Positions 11,201-18,877 of a stretch of DNA of 41,134 bases are shown in pieces. The notes below the pieces were generated by a model. It saw nothing but the letters and a program-made list of their open reading frames with translations. It had not been told where the DNA came from and ran no database searches. A program made the translations under genes and the position numbers. Position 1 is the first letter of the stretch. Every line of letters begins with the position of its first letter. Source of the stretch: an uncultured Clostridia bacterium (GTDB taxonomy: Bacteria > Bacillota > Clostridia > Lachnospirales > Lachnospiraceae); the NCBI GenBank assembly GCA_945836135.1, contig CAMAKT010000002.1, positions 1 to 41,134 of the forward strand, given 5' to 3'.

Positions 11201-11531
11201 TGCCATCCACTATTATAAGTGTACCACTTGACAGGGTAAAAAAACTGTTTCCGGCAAGATTACCGCTTAAGGAATAACCATTCAGATCAATAGTCAGGGT
11301 ATTTGTCCCTGCATTAATAGTATGTGAACTCGTAAGTTCAATATTACCGTTCAGAATTGCCTCTACATCACCACTTTCTAATTGCTTAATAACATTCCCC
11401 AATTCCTCCTCCGTTCTCAAATCCGTTGCGGCCTTAACAATAATCATCCCACTGCCCGGCTTGATAATAAACATTGCCGCAACTGCCACTGCTGTAATAA
11501 GTGCCATCGCCCTTTTTACTCTTTTGTTCAT
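8259..11531 (-). CDS. Large secreted or cell-surface protein with an N-terminal beta-helix-like region and YDG-like repeat
   Basis: Signal peptide-like N-terminus. Many repetitive LTITGGEF / IIINGGTF / VSISGGTY strands. YDGSSTAAVNGGTLTGVIGDDDVAF is YDG-like. No LPXTG sorting motif seen. Confidence 0.75.
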   Translation of the reverse strand: MNKRVKRAMALITAVAVAAMFIIKPGSGMIIVKAATDLRTEEELGNVIKQLESGDVEAILNGNIELTSSHTINAGTNTLTIDLNGYSLSGNLAGNSFFTLSSGTLIIVDGSSTGEGKLVNTGSNGTAIETTGGSLEIEGGYIEGDEAALKIGSSCNVTIGAKGGNPKLKSTNGAVFMSDDTKGSKIIINGGTFTIENSESNGYGYACYIGGSGNELTITGGEFNLNAKSGSSLVIGEYIEDANVSISGGTYNGRIARMIASGSNWDYTNYYGDGTIGSGILAKGYVLTDNTFNDSNGQPTVFTVDKVNVVAGGLVCLDTQRSTLETYEYTEEEATAAYNADLCSLLPVSIGTDGTIYTNSGSGVTPELDTDRITDGNSYEFLGWLDSKGNEYVSLEAYAKAYAEVDGAAATLSAIYKAQVSTPEGLRNAVENCHAVKTIEAVGNIDTGLDMITEEVVNGMQGRTLDLSSHKISYTPSSSDSSNPAFELNGSWTIKNGTVESSSQACFQLGGDTTMSGLYCKSTDYEYAVGFSNGIGTSAINSSTIETTLDGGYALKISGADESMNITTLFGTGYPSSTVTKTVDKDVYLNAAKLLVSDVPITYMESGADIDFGTSVYGDKTDVISQTVSNKDYIGDIKITGISVDNPAFVVTEDENAARNLLGGSSDTYSYTVTAAPNQKPGSYEGKVCISYTKMDGSRGEYKQLVKMNITQKQLEVEGLSIEKTKNYDGSSTAAVNGGTLTGVIGDDDVAFTVDASYDNADAGEGKTISVKYTLTGEAKEYYLAPKDETYQDGVIEKIQGSAAVSVADYYVGEEPKPEASSSTNGTDNVTYFYKQKGEADTAYSVSAPREEGSYTVKAVFAETKNFHAVEVTADFNVSYIATPDIPYILQGTKGNEDWYTSGVTIVPADGYLISTQMDGEYLTSYRVENTAQPVIYLKGSTGAVTRSIQVGLLKIDTTAPGISGIEDGQTYYADRLLFTVSDDNLASVTVDGKAVAFSGNTATVSLQSSGSRYVITAKDKAGNSTTYSVMVEEIWMRDGINSAGVKALLRGKQYKLGSGNWKVDGDNTVYNGDISFYVNTDGDYDFQMQ

Positions 11532-12997
11532 TCCATGCCCTCCTTCAGTGCCTCATCCAGCCAGTCCACCAACCTAAGCTCCAGCTTACCTTCCTTTGCC
11601 ATGCTTCTTAACACTTCAAATGCTTTTGGTCGCGGCATTGGCTTCTTATATGGTCTGTCCACAGATGTCAATGCGTCATAGATATCCGTAACGGTGAGAA
11701 TTCTCGTCTCGATACCAAGTTCTTCCCCTTTAAGATGATTAGGATAGCCTGTTCCGTTCAGGTATTCATGATGGTCTGCTGCCCACTTCGGCACCATGCT
11801 GTAATTCTTGCGGAAATGTACCTTATCAAGAATCTTTCCCGTCATTTCCGCATGGCTCTCCATCTGCTTTCTGTCCTCTGCAGTCAGTGTTCCTTTTCTG
11901 ATGCTTAGGCAGTCCGTCTCTCTTTTAGTCAGGTATGACAGCTCTGTGCCGTCTTCCTTTATGTAGGATTTCTTTGACAGACTCTGCACATGCTCGTAAT
12001 TCTCATCATCAAGAAATCCAACTGTATCAATTCTGCGGATAAAATCAAGTCCATCCTCAAGTTCCCTTATATAATCATCGTATTCCTTCTGCGTGATTCT
12101 GCACTTCAGAAAATCTATTTCATAATACGCTGCAAGCAGCTTAAATCGTTCCTCTATCTGTTCAATGTCCTTGTCAAGCCTCGTTGCTCTGTTCATTATT
12201 CGCAATGGTATTACCATCTTGCCTATATCATGCAATAATGCGGCCAGCAGAAGTTTCTCCTTTCGTTCCTCATCGAAGAATTCCTCACAGTCCCCTGATG
12301 CATGCTTCTTGTTAATGTAATCCGCAAGAATTCCCGAATATTCGGCAACCTTTCTCGTATGCATGCCATTGTAGGGCGTCCTTTCGTCTACGGCTGTCGC
12401 AAATGCAGCCACAAAAGAACGCATCTGTGCCTTCAATTCCTCCACATATGCCAGATTGGTCAATTCAATAGCCGCCATAGAGCTTAATGAGCGTATTGTA
12501 ATATGATACTGTCTGTCAAACGGAATAATCTTTCCATTCTCATCCATTGCATTGATAAGCTGCAGAACACCCAGAAGCTCGTTCTCATTGTTCTCGATAG
12601 GAATAACAAGCATTGACTGTGTATGATATCCTGTAAGGGAATCATATTTCTTTGGTCCGATAAAATCAAACCTGTCACTGTCATAGACATTCGGCAGATT
12701 AACAATTTCCCTGTGAATAGCCGTGTATGCACATACATTGCTCTCCTCCATGGTCACCGGCGGCATATCATTAATCGGTTCTCCATCTGCGCCCCGGCTT
12801 ATGTCCATGGACAATGTCTTCATTATCCTGAATACCAGACAGTTATCCTGATAAAGGTATAGAGTTCCTGCATCACAACCGGTAATCTGCATTGCATTTT
12901 CAATAATGGAAGCAAGCAACTTATTTCTGTCTTTTTCCCTGCATAATTCAATTCCGATATTGAGTATTCGTTCAAAATCCTTGTACTCTAAATTCAT
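11528..12997 (-). CDS. GAF-HD-GYP protein, candidate cyclic-dinucleotide phosphodiesterase
   Basis: GAF-like N-terminus (ITGCDAGTLYLYQDN...SMLVIPIENNENELLGVLQLINA), LLHDIGKMVIP, HHEYLNGTGYPNHLKGEEL. 4-nt ATGA overlap with the 8259..11531 gene. Confidence 0.88.
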   Translation of the reverse strand: MNLEYKDFERILNIGIELCREKDRNKLLASIIENAMQITGCDAGTLYLYQDNCLVFRIMKTLSMDISRGADGEPINDMPPVTMEESNVCAYTAIHREIVNLPNVYDSDRFDFIGPKKYDSLTGYHTQSMLVIPIENNENELLGVLQLINAMDENGKIIPFDRQYHITIRSLSSMAAIELTNLAYVEELKAQMRSFVAAFATAVDERTPYNGMHTRKVAEYSGILADYINKKHASGDCEEFFDEERKEKLLLAALLHDIGKMVIPLRIMNRATRLDKDIEQIEERFKLLAAYYEIDFLKCRITQKEYDDYIRELEDGLDFIRRIDTVGFLDDENYEHVQSLSKKSYIKEDGTELSYLTKRETDCLSIRKGTLTAEDRKQMESHAEMTGKILDKVHFRKNYSMVPKWAADHHEYLNGTGYPNHLKGEELGIETRILTVTDIYDALTSVDRPYKKPMPRPKAFEVLRSMAKEGKLELRLVDWLDEALKEGME

Positions 12998-13018
12998 TTT
13001 TTTACCTCACCCTGCCTG

Positions 13019-13801
13019 TTAAAATGGATAAACATGGTGTTTTCTCATGTAATCTAATGATTTTTTCTGTGCTTCGTAACCTTTAACCTCAACAAGCACC
13101 GTGGAATCAATACCATAACGCCGTATCAGCACATCAAATTCCTTCCAGTCAATACTGCCGTCCCCGACCGGCAGATGTAAATCATTCTGTAAATCATTAT
13201 CGTTGATGTGCATATGCCGTATATAAGGAGCCAGAGCCTTGACCCACTCCTCCATCGGGCGGTTCTTCACCGCTCCATGTGCATAGTCAAGACATATACC
13301 GAAGTTGTCCACCACACTCATGGATTCTGCAAGCCCGGCAAGCTCATCCGGCGCATCATCAAACATATTCTCCATGAAAATCTGCTGTCCGGGATATTCC
13401 CCCGCAAGCTCCGTAAAGAAGCGCACATTCTCTTCCTTCCAGTGCTTAAGGTAGTAAGCTACTCTGAAACCGCCCAGCAGTCCCGTGTGAAAAATAATGC
13501 CCCTTAATCCCATGCGCTTTGCAATTTCCATGGACTGACGTATTCTCTGTTCGGAAACCTGACGTATGAGAGAATCCTCGCTGTGTATATATGTATCCAA
13601 AAATGCCCCATGCATGGTATCCTTGGAGAAATCAGTCCTGTACCCTGCATAATGCTCTATTATTTCTTCCTGCTTTCTTCTGTCGTCTAAGACCTCCGGT
13701 TTCCAGAAATCATTGTACTCAAAGGCTGCATCATATTCTTTTATTAGACTTACCGACCTAGCTGTATCCTGTCTGTCAGGAATTATATAAATCTGTCCCA
13801 T
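13019..13801 (-). CDS. Sugar phosphate isomerase/epimerase-like TIM-barrel protein (xylose isomerase-like / AP endonuclease 2 superfamily)
   Basis: IIFHTGLLGG, IFMENMFDD, FGICLDYAHGAVKNR, IRHMHINDNDLQNDLHLPVGDGSIDWKEF. Start moved to ATG 13801. Confidence 0.8.
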   Translation of the reverse strand: MGQIYIIPDRQDTARSVSLIKEYDAAFEYNDFWKPEVLDDRRKQEEIIEHYAGYRTDFSKDTMHGAFLDTYIHSEDSLIRQVSEQRIRQSMEIAKRMGLRGIIFHTGLLGGFRVAYYLKHWKEENVRFFTELAGEYPGQQIFMENMFDDAPDELAGLAESMSVVDNFGICLDYAHGAVKNRPMEEWVKALAPYIRHMHINDNDLQNDLHLPVGDGSIDWKEFDVLIRRYGIDSTVLVEVKGYEAQKKSLDYMRKHHVYPF

Positions 13802-13927
13802 CAACGCCTCACTTATCTTTGATTACATTATCCAACTGATACATTCTCAAGCTACTTTGATTTTACAACAAAAAAATACAACATGCAATCTTAACACAGC
13901 GGTGTTTCAAATGAAAATATATTTCAA

Positions 13928-13960
13928 CGGCTGAAGGCTATTATACATAGCCTTCAGCCG
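13928..13960 (-). terminator. Strong hairpin, probable terminator of the DUF2935 gene
   Basis: 14-bp perfect stem CGGCTGAAGGCTAT-TATAC-ATAGCCTTCAGCCG. The minus-strand tail TTGAAATATATTTT is moderately U-rich. Confidence 0.7.
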
Positions 13961-13984
13961 TATCATTATCCATAGAAGGGTATT

Positions 13985-14911
13985 CTATTTTTCAGTTGCC
14001 GGAACCTCTTTCAGTAGTCTGAGATAGTGATTAGCTTCCCTCAGCACATGGTCCGCCAGAAGCGGAAGAATCAGTCCTGCAATACTGAATTCGGTAATTC
14101 CCTTAGTCCCTGCCGCCTTAAAATCCCTGTAGCGCTCCGTCTCCTTAAGGCTTTTAATGCTTAACTCTCCGGTAGCCATGCAGTCCTTTTCCTTTGCTTC
14201 CTTAAGCAGTGCTTTATATTCATCCGCAAAATTGTCTGCCGTGTCAATCAGGTTCTCCTCCGTAGGGTCAAGAAGCCCTCTGATAAACAGTGCATGCTCC
14301 ATCATAATCCTGTTCCAAAAATTCTCCATTTCAAGAACGCTCTGTCCATCCAGAGTCCCTCTCCTCTCAAGTTCCGCTATCATCCGTCGGTACAGACCTG
14401 CTTCCCGTAGAATATGCTCTACCAGCAGATGATAATTGAAGGTAAATAGACAGCATTCCGCCATATCTTTTAGAACCTTTTCCTTAAATTCCATCAGACC
14501 GTCCGTCAGGCGCAATGCTTTTCTGTTTATCTGTCTAACAAGCTGAGCAATTCTGCGGTTTCTTTCATCCCTGCATCCCGACATGTCTTCCTGTGCTAAC
14601 GCTTTCTCCTGTGCCGTAATCCTGCTGTCAATTTCAATTCCAGTAAGAAAGCTCGTCCTGCGCTCCGCATCAAATGTATATTCTGTAACAATTTCTCCCG
14701 AGGAAAGAACATTATTGCCCACTCTTCCCCTGGCAAGCTCCACAACCTCACGAAGTAACTCCTCAAACTGCTCCCTGAACCAGTCCGCTCTCTTAATATA
14801 GTCCGCATTTTTTGCCGGGAATCCCGCCATCAGAAATAATGAATGTTCCTTCATTATTCTTCCAAAAAACAGATGGGTTTCCAATGACAATGATACATAA
14901 TCTCCAATCAT
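13985..14911 (-). CDS. DUF2935-family, all-helical protein with two repeated domains
   Basis: Two repeats: SLETHLFFGRIMKEHSLFLMAGF... and EMENFWNRIMMEHALFIRGLLD..., typical of the DUF2935 family. Confidence 0.78.
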   Translation of the reverse strand: MIGDYVSLSLETHLFFGRIMKEHSLFLMAGFPAKNADYIKRADWFREQFEELLREVVELARGRVGNNVLSSGEIVTEYTFDAERRTSFLTGIEIDSRITAQEKALAQEDMSGCRDERNRRIAQLVRQINRKALRLTDGLMEFKEKVLKDMAECCLFTFNYHLLVEHILREAGLYRRMIAELERRGTLDGQSVLEMENFWNRIMMEHALFIRGLLDPTEENLIDTADNFADEYKALLKEAKEKDCMATGELSIKSLKETERYRDFKAAGTKGITEFSIAGLILPLLADHVLREANHYLRLLKEVPATEK

Positions 14912-14996
14912 TACGCATACCTTTGTATTTTAATATTATAATAACAGCATATGCGGGAAATTAACCTTTGACACCTGAATCCTATAATGCAAAAAA

Positions 14997-15020
14997 CCTC
15001 CGGAGCAAATGCTCCGAAGG
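14997..15020 (-). terminator. Rho-independent terminator of hpf
   Basis: Minus strand CCTTCGGAGC-ATTT-GCTCCGGAGG followed by TTTTTT; 12 nt past the hpf stop. Confidence 0.92.
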
Positions 15021-15031
15021 CTCTCTTCATT

Positions 15032-15565
15032 CTAATCAAGTTCCGGTTCAATGAGTCCGTAGGTATTGCCCTTTCTCTTATATACGACATTGACTTCACC
15101 CGTCTCCGCATTGGAGAACACATAGAAGTTATGTCCAAGGAGTTCCATCTGTATGCACGCCTCTTCCGGGTCCATCGGCTTGATGCCGAATCTCTTGGAA
15201 CGAACAATCTTAATCTCTGCCTCTTCTTCATATTCATTATCTATGTAGTCCTTAGTAAATGAAGACGATGCATTCTGCTTGGACTGAATAATCTTATTCT
15301 TATATTTCTTGAGCTGGCGCTCAATAACCTCCTCAACTAAATCAATGGATACATACATATCCGAACTCGTCTGCTCTGAACGGATAATGCTTCCCTTGAC
15401 AGGTATCGTAACCTCAATCTTCTGTCTCTCCTTCTCGACACTGAGTGTTACGTTCACGGAAACATCCTTGTCAAAATACTTCTCAAGCTTGCCAAGCTTA
15501 TTCTCAACTGCACTTCTTAACCCCTCTGTGACATCAATGTTCCTTCCAGTAATAGTAAAACGCAT
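15032..15565 (-). CDS. hpf: Ribosome hibernation promoting factor, long form
   Basis: MRFTITGRNIDVTEGLRSAVENKLGKLEKYF N-domain; C-terminal VRSKRFGIKPMDPEEACIQMELLGHNFYVFSNAETGEVNVVYKRKGNTYGLIEP. Confidence 0.96.
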   Translation of the reverse strand: MRFTITGRNIDVTEGLRSAVENKLGKLEKYFDKDVSVNVTLSVEKERQKIEVTIPVKGSIIRSEQTSSDMYVSIDLVEEVIERQLKKYKNKIIQSKQNASSSFTKDYIDNEYEEEAEIKIVRSKRFGIKPMDPEEACIQMELLGHNFYVFSNAETGEVNVVYKRKGNTYGLIEPELD

Positions 15566-15728
15566 ACTACCAACTCCTTTACCCTATAATCTATCAGATA
15601 GCATCCAGAATTAATATATCAACTCATTAATTGTGCAAATATTTACTATCTAATATGTAAATATTATATCATATATCTGTAAATTTTCAAGCATAAGATA
15701 CATTATTCTATTAACTTTGTGTGAACAA

Positions 15729-15757
15729 TCTATAAACATTAATTATTTATTTGTCAA
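15729..15757 (-). promoter_or_regulatory. Candidate vegetative promoter for hpf
   Basis: Minus strand TTGACA (15757-15752), 17-nt spacer, TATAGA (15734-15729). Would give a leader of about 155 nt. Confidence 0.45.
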
Positions 15758-15864
15758 TAGAAAACGCCCATTTTTTTGTCGAAAAATGCAATTTATTAGA
15801 ACTTCACAAAACATTTTTTCGTGTTATCATGTATGAAATTGTGTTTTTCCACCACACAATTTAA

Positions 15865-15966
15865 TGTGGATAATGTGGATAACTTGGTGTATAAGTAAAA
15901 AACTCCATAAAATGGGCATTATTCAATGTGGATAAGTTCGTGGACAACTGGAGTTTTTGTGGATAA
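15865..15966. promoter_or_regulatory. DnaA-box cluster: four perfect TGTGGATAA boxes plus two degenerate ones
   Basis: Perfect boxes at 15865-15873, 15874-15882, 15927-15935 and 15958-15966. Degenerate: GGTGTATAA 15886-15894 and CGTGGACAA 15939-15947. All in the same orientation with AT-rich flanks. Confidence 0.9.
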
Positions 15967-16076
15967 CTATTTTGTCCCTTTTCATAGTCTTACATATTTT
16001 TTATGCAGATTGCACAAATTGTATCTTAATTTACTCATATTATACATAACATATTATGTTAATCGGTACTAAATAC

Positions 16077-16982
16077 CTATTGAAGATACTTTTCCACCGA
16101 CGCTACGGCATTGGCACCATCGGCAGCGGCAGTGACAATCTGTCTGAGCTGCTTGGTTCTGATGTCCCCGGCTGCGTACACACCCCTGATATTGGTACAA
16201 CAGTCCTCGGCGGCAATAATATAGCCTGCTTCATCCCTTGCAACAGCCTCGTCAATATATGCCGTCACAGGCTGCATGCCAACCGCAAAGAATACACCGT
16301 CAACCGCAAGCTCATTTCGAGCATCCGTCTTTTTATTTCTTAAGGCAACCGACGATACCTTATTTTCTCCCTTGACCTCCTCCACAACGCTGTCAAGCAC
16401 GAATTCTATATTCTCCGCCTGCCGAGCCTTGGAGACAAGGCTTTTCGCCGCACGGAACTCATTCCTGCGGTGGATGAGATACACCTTCCTGCACAACCTT
16501 GACAGATAAAGTGCATCCTCTAATGCTACATCACCACCACCTACCACTGCCGTCACCTTATTGCGAAAGAACGCTCCATCGCAGGTAGCACAGTATGATA
16601 CACCTCTTCCCGCATATTCCTCCTCACCCTTGACTCCCGCTTTGCGGTGTACGGCTCCTGTGGCAATAATAATGCTTCTGCTCTCATAGGTATTCTTTTC
16701 GGTGGTTACGCTTTTTATGCTTCCCTCAGCCTTCATAGAGAGCACATTCTCCGTCACAAATCTCGTTCCAAGCGTCCTTGCGTGTTCGGCAAACTTCGTT
16801 CCAAGCTCAAATCCGCCAACCCCCGGGAGTCCCGGGTAATTATCCACATCACTTGTAGTAAGTACCTGTCCTCCGGGCATCATGCTTCCCTCTATTACAA
16901 TAAAATCAAGTTCGGCTCTCGCCGCATAGATGGCTGCCGCCGTGCCTGCAGGGCCACCTCCTATAATAATTAAATCGTACAT
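16077..16982 (-). CDS. trxB: Thioredoxin-disulfide reductase
   Basis: MYDLIIIGGGPAGTAAAIYAARAEL FAD motif, YCATCDGAFF redox CxxC, GVYAAGDIRTKQLRQIVTAAADGA. Start at ATG 16982 with AAGGAG RBS. Confidence 0.95.
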   Translation of the reverse strand: MYDLIIIGGGPAGTAAAIYAARAELDFIVIEGSMMPGGQVLTTSDVDNYPGLPGVGGFELGTKFAEHARTLGTRFVTENVLSMKAEGSIKSVTTEKNTYESRSIIIATGAVHRKAGVKGEEEYAGRGVSYCATCDGAFFRNKVTAVVGGGDVALEDALYLSRLCRKVYLIHRRNEFRAAKSLVSKARQAENIEFVLDSVVEEVKGENKVSSVALRNKKTDARNELAVDGVFFAVGMQPVTAYIDEAVARDEAGYIIAAEDCCTNIRGVYAAGDIRTKQLRQIVTAAADGANAVASVEKYLQ

Positions 16983-17106
16983 TCCCTTTCTCCTTAACAT
17001 AAATAAAATTTTCGATTGTAAATCTAACTCTTTTTACTTAAAATATTAAACATGGGTAGAAGAATTTCTCCCTAATATTATTACGTTCTTCAAGAATGGA
17101 GCAATT

Positions 17107-17835
17107 ATGAAAAAAACAGTTCTTATCACCGGCGCCTCAAGGGGTATAGGTCGTGCCATCGCCCTTGCCTTCGCCCAAAAAAATTATAATCTGGTGCTGT
17201 GCAGCAGCAAAAGCGATGCAGAACTTGAACATACTGCGCAGGAAGTCCAGTCACTGGGTGCAGACTGTATCCGGATGCTTTCGGATGTGTCTGATTACCG
17301 CAGTGTTCAGGAACTTTTTGCCACTGCGAAATCCCGTTTCGGCAAAGTTGATATTCTGGTAAACAATGCCGGTATCGCGCACATTGGTCTCCTTCAAGAC
17401 ATGAGCTATGAAGAGTGGGAACATATTGTAAACGTCAATCTCAGTTCAGTTTTTGCTACCTGCAAACTTGCAATTCCCGACATGATATACCAAAAGAGCG
17501 GCAGCATCATCAATATCAGCTCAGTATGGGGTGTATGCGGAGCTTCCTGCGAGGTGGCATACTCCGCCACCAAGGGCGGCATCAATGCCTTTACCAAAGC
17601 TCTTGCAAAGGAGCTTGCGCCTTCCGGTATTAACGTCAACGCCATAGCTTGCGGTGTGATAGATACCGAAATGAACCACTGTTTTTCCCCGGAGGAACGT
17701 GTTGCCATACTCGACGAAATTCCGGCAGGCAGAATGGGAACTCCTGATGAGGTCGCTGGTCTTGTTCTTGCAATAAGCGAGGGAAGCTCCTACCTGACAG
17801 GTCAGATTATCGCTCTCGACGGCGGGTATATCTGA
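17107..17835 (+). CDS. Short-chain dehydrogenase/reductase, FabG-like (3-oxoacyl-ACP reductase family)
   Basis: VLITGASRGIGRAIALAFA, LVNNAGIAHIG, YSATKGGINAFTKALAKELAPSGINVNAIACG, C-terminal LTGQIIALDGGYI. GGAG RBS. Confidence 0.92.
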   Translation: MKKTVLITGASRGIGRAIALAFAQKNYNLVLCSSKSDAELEHTAQEVQSLGADCIRMLSDVSDYRSVQELFATAKSRFGKVDILVNNAGIAHIGLLQDMSYEEWEHIVNVNLSSVFATCKLAIPDMIYQKSGSIINISSVWGVCGASCEVAYSATKGGINAFTKALAKELAPSGINVNAIACGVIDTEMNHCFSPEERVAILDEIPAGRMGTPDEVAGLVLAISEGSSYLTGQIIALDGGYI

Positions 17836-17854
17836 CCTGCACATCGCAGTCGCA

Positions 17855-18850
17855 TCACAACAATGCTACAATAATCGGAATCGTAATCAGCGACAACGCC
17901 GTCGTGACTACAATATTTCTCGTCACAATCTTTGTATCAGCATCATGCTCGTTTGCCATCATAACCACCATGGACGCCACCGGCATACCATTTGTTATGG
18001 TGGCAATTGCTGTGTAAAATTCATTAATATGAAGAAAACGGCACACCCCAAGGGTAACAAACGGAATTATAAGCAGTCTTATTACGGAAAAACCATAGCT
18101 TCTTAAATCACTTAGTGACTCCTTAACCGGATACTGCGCAAAGGCCGCTCCCAGCACCAGCATGGACAGTACAGAGGTGGTATTTCCTATCATATAACAA
18201 GTCTCATATATCACCCCATCATCACGAATTCCGGTAATGAATATGACAAGCGCAAGGAGAATAAGAATAAATCCCGGCGTTATAAGCGACTTAGCAAGCT
18301 CTGATGCCCTTTCCCGCAGACTGCGGTTTCCTGCGCTGCCATCCTTATTGTCCGTATTGCGACGCTTGTCCGAAATGTTATTTTCACTCTTAAGCGACGC
18401 CGATTTAAGACAGTACACAGCGTAGGTATATATAAATATATTAAAAGAGAAATGCAGCATAGATGAGTAAAAAACAGCCTCGTCTCCAAGCACTGACTGA
18501 AGCACCGGAAATCCCATGAAGGAGTTGTTCGAAAACACCATCATGCACTCATATACCGGCCTGTCCTTTGGATTAATTCTAAGCAGCGTAGTAACAATTC
18601 TTGCAAATACGATAAAGCCCAGGTACATAAGTATTCCTGCACCGAACACCAGCAGCACCTTAAATCGGTTCTGCGTGGAGGCACTTAACGCCGTTGATAT
18701 AATCCACAGCGGTGCTGTCACCTTCACCACCAGTGATGACAGCTTTTTACCCGTAGCATTGTCAATAATATTACATTTATTCAGGACAAAACCCAAAATA
18801 AGTATAATAAAAAGCTTAAGCATACATTTTGCAATTACAACTATATCCAT
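17855..18850 (-). CDS. AEC (auxin efflux carrier) family permease
   Basis: Hydrophobic about 10-TM protein. N-terminal LKLFIILILGFVLNKCNIIDNATGKKLSSLVVKVTAPLWIISTAL and SNNSFMGFPVLQSVLGDEAVFY are characteristic. First ORF-track residue is TTG; ATG is at 18850. Confidence 0.88.
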   Translation of the reverse strand: MDIVVIAKCMLKLFIILILGFVLNKCNIIDNATGKKLSSLVVKVTAPLWIISTALSASTQNRFKVLLVFGAGILMYLGFIVFARIVTTLLRINPKDRPVYECMMVFSNNSFMGFPVLQSVLGDEAVFYSSMLHFSFNIFIYTYAVYCLKSASLKSENNISDKRRNTDNKDGSAGNRSLRERASELAKSLITPGFILILLALVIFITGIRDDGVIYETCYMIGNTTSVLSMLVLGAAFAQYPVKESLSDLRSYGFSVIRLLIIPFVTLGVCRFLHINEFYTAIATITNGMPVASMVVMMANEHDADTKIVTRNIVVTTALSLITIPIIVALL

Positions 18851-18877
18851 GACTTTTCGTCCTCTCAAGTCCCTGTT

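Noticed and set aside
16047-16061. TAACATA-T-TATGTTA palindrome after trxB, considered as a terminator
   Set aside because: AT-only short stem without a T-tract; more likely chance in AT-rich DNA or a protein site.
15600-16076. Calling the DnaA-box region the chromosomal oriC
   Set aside because: No dnaA/dnaN adjacent and no switch in gene orientation around it. Retained only as a DnaA-box cluster until GC skew is computed on the full genome.
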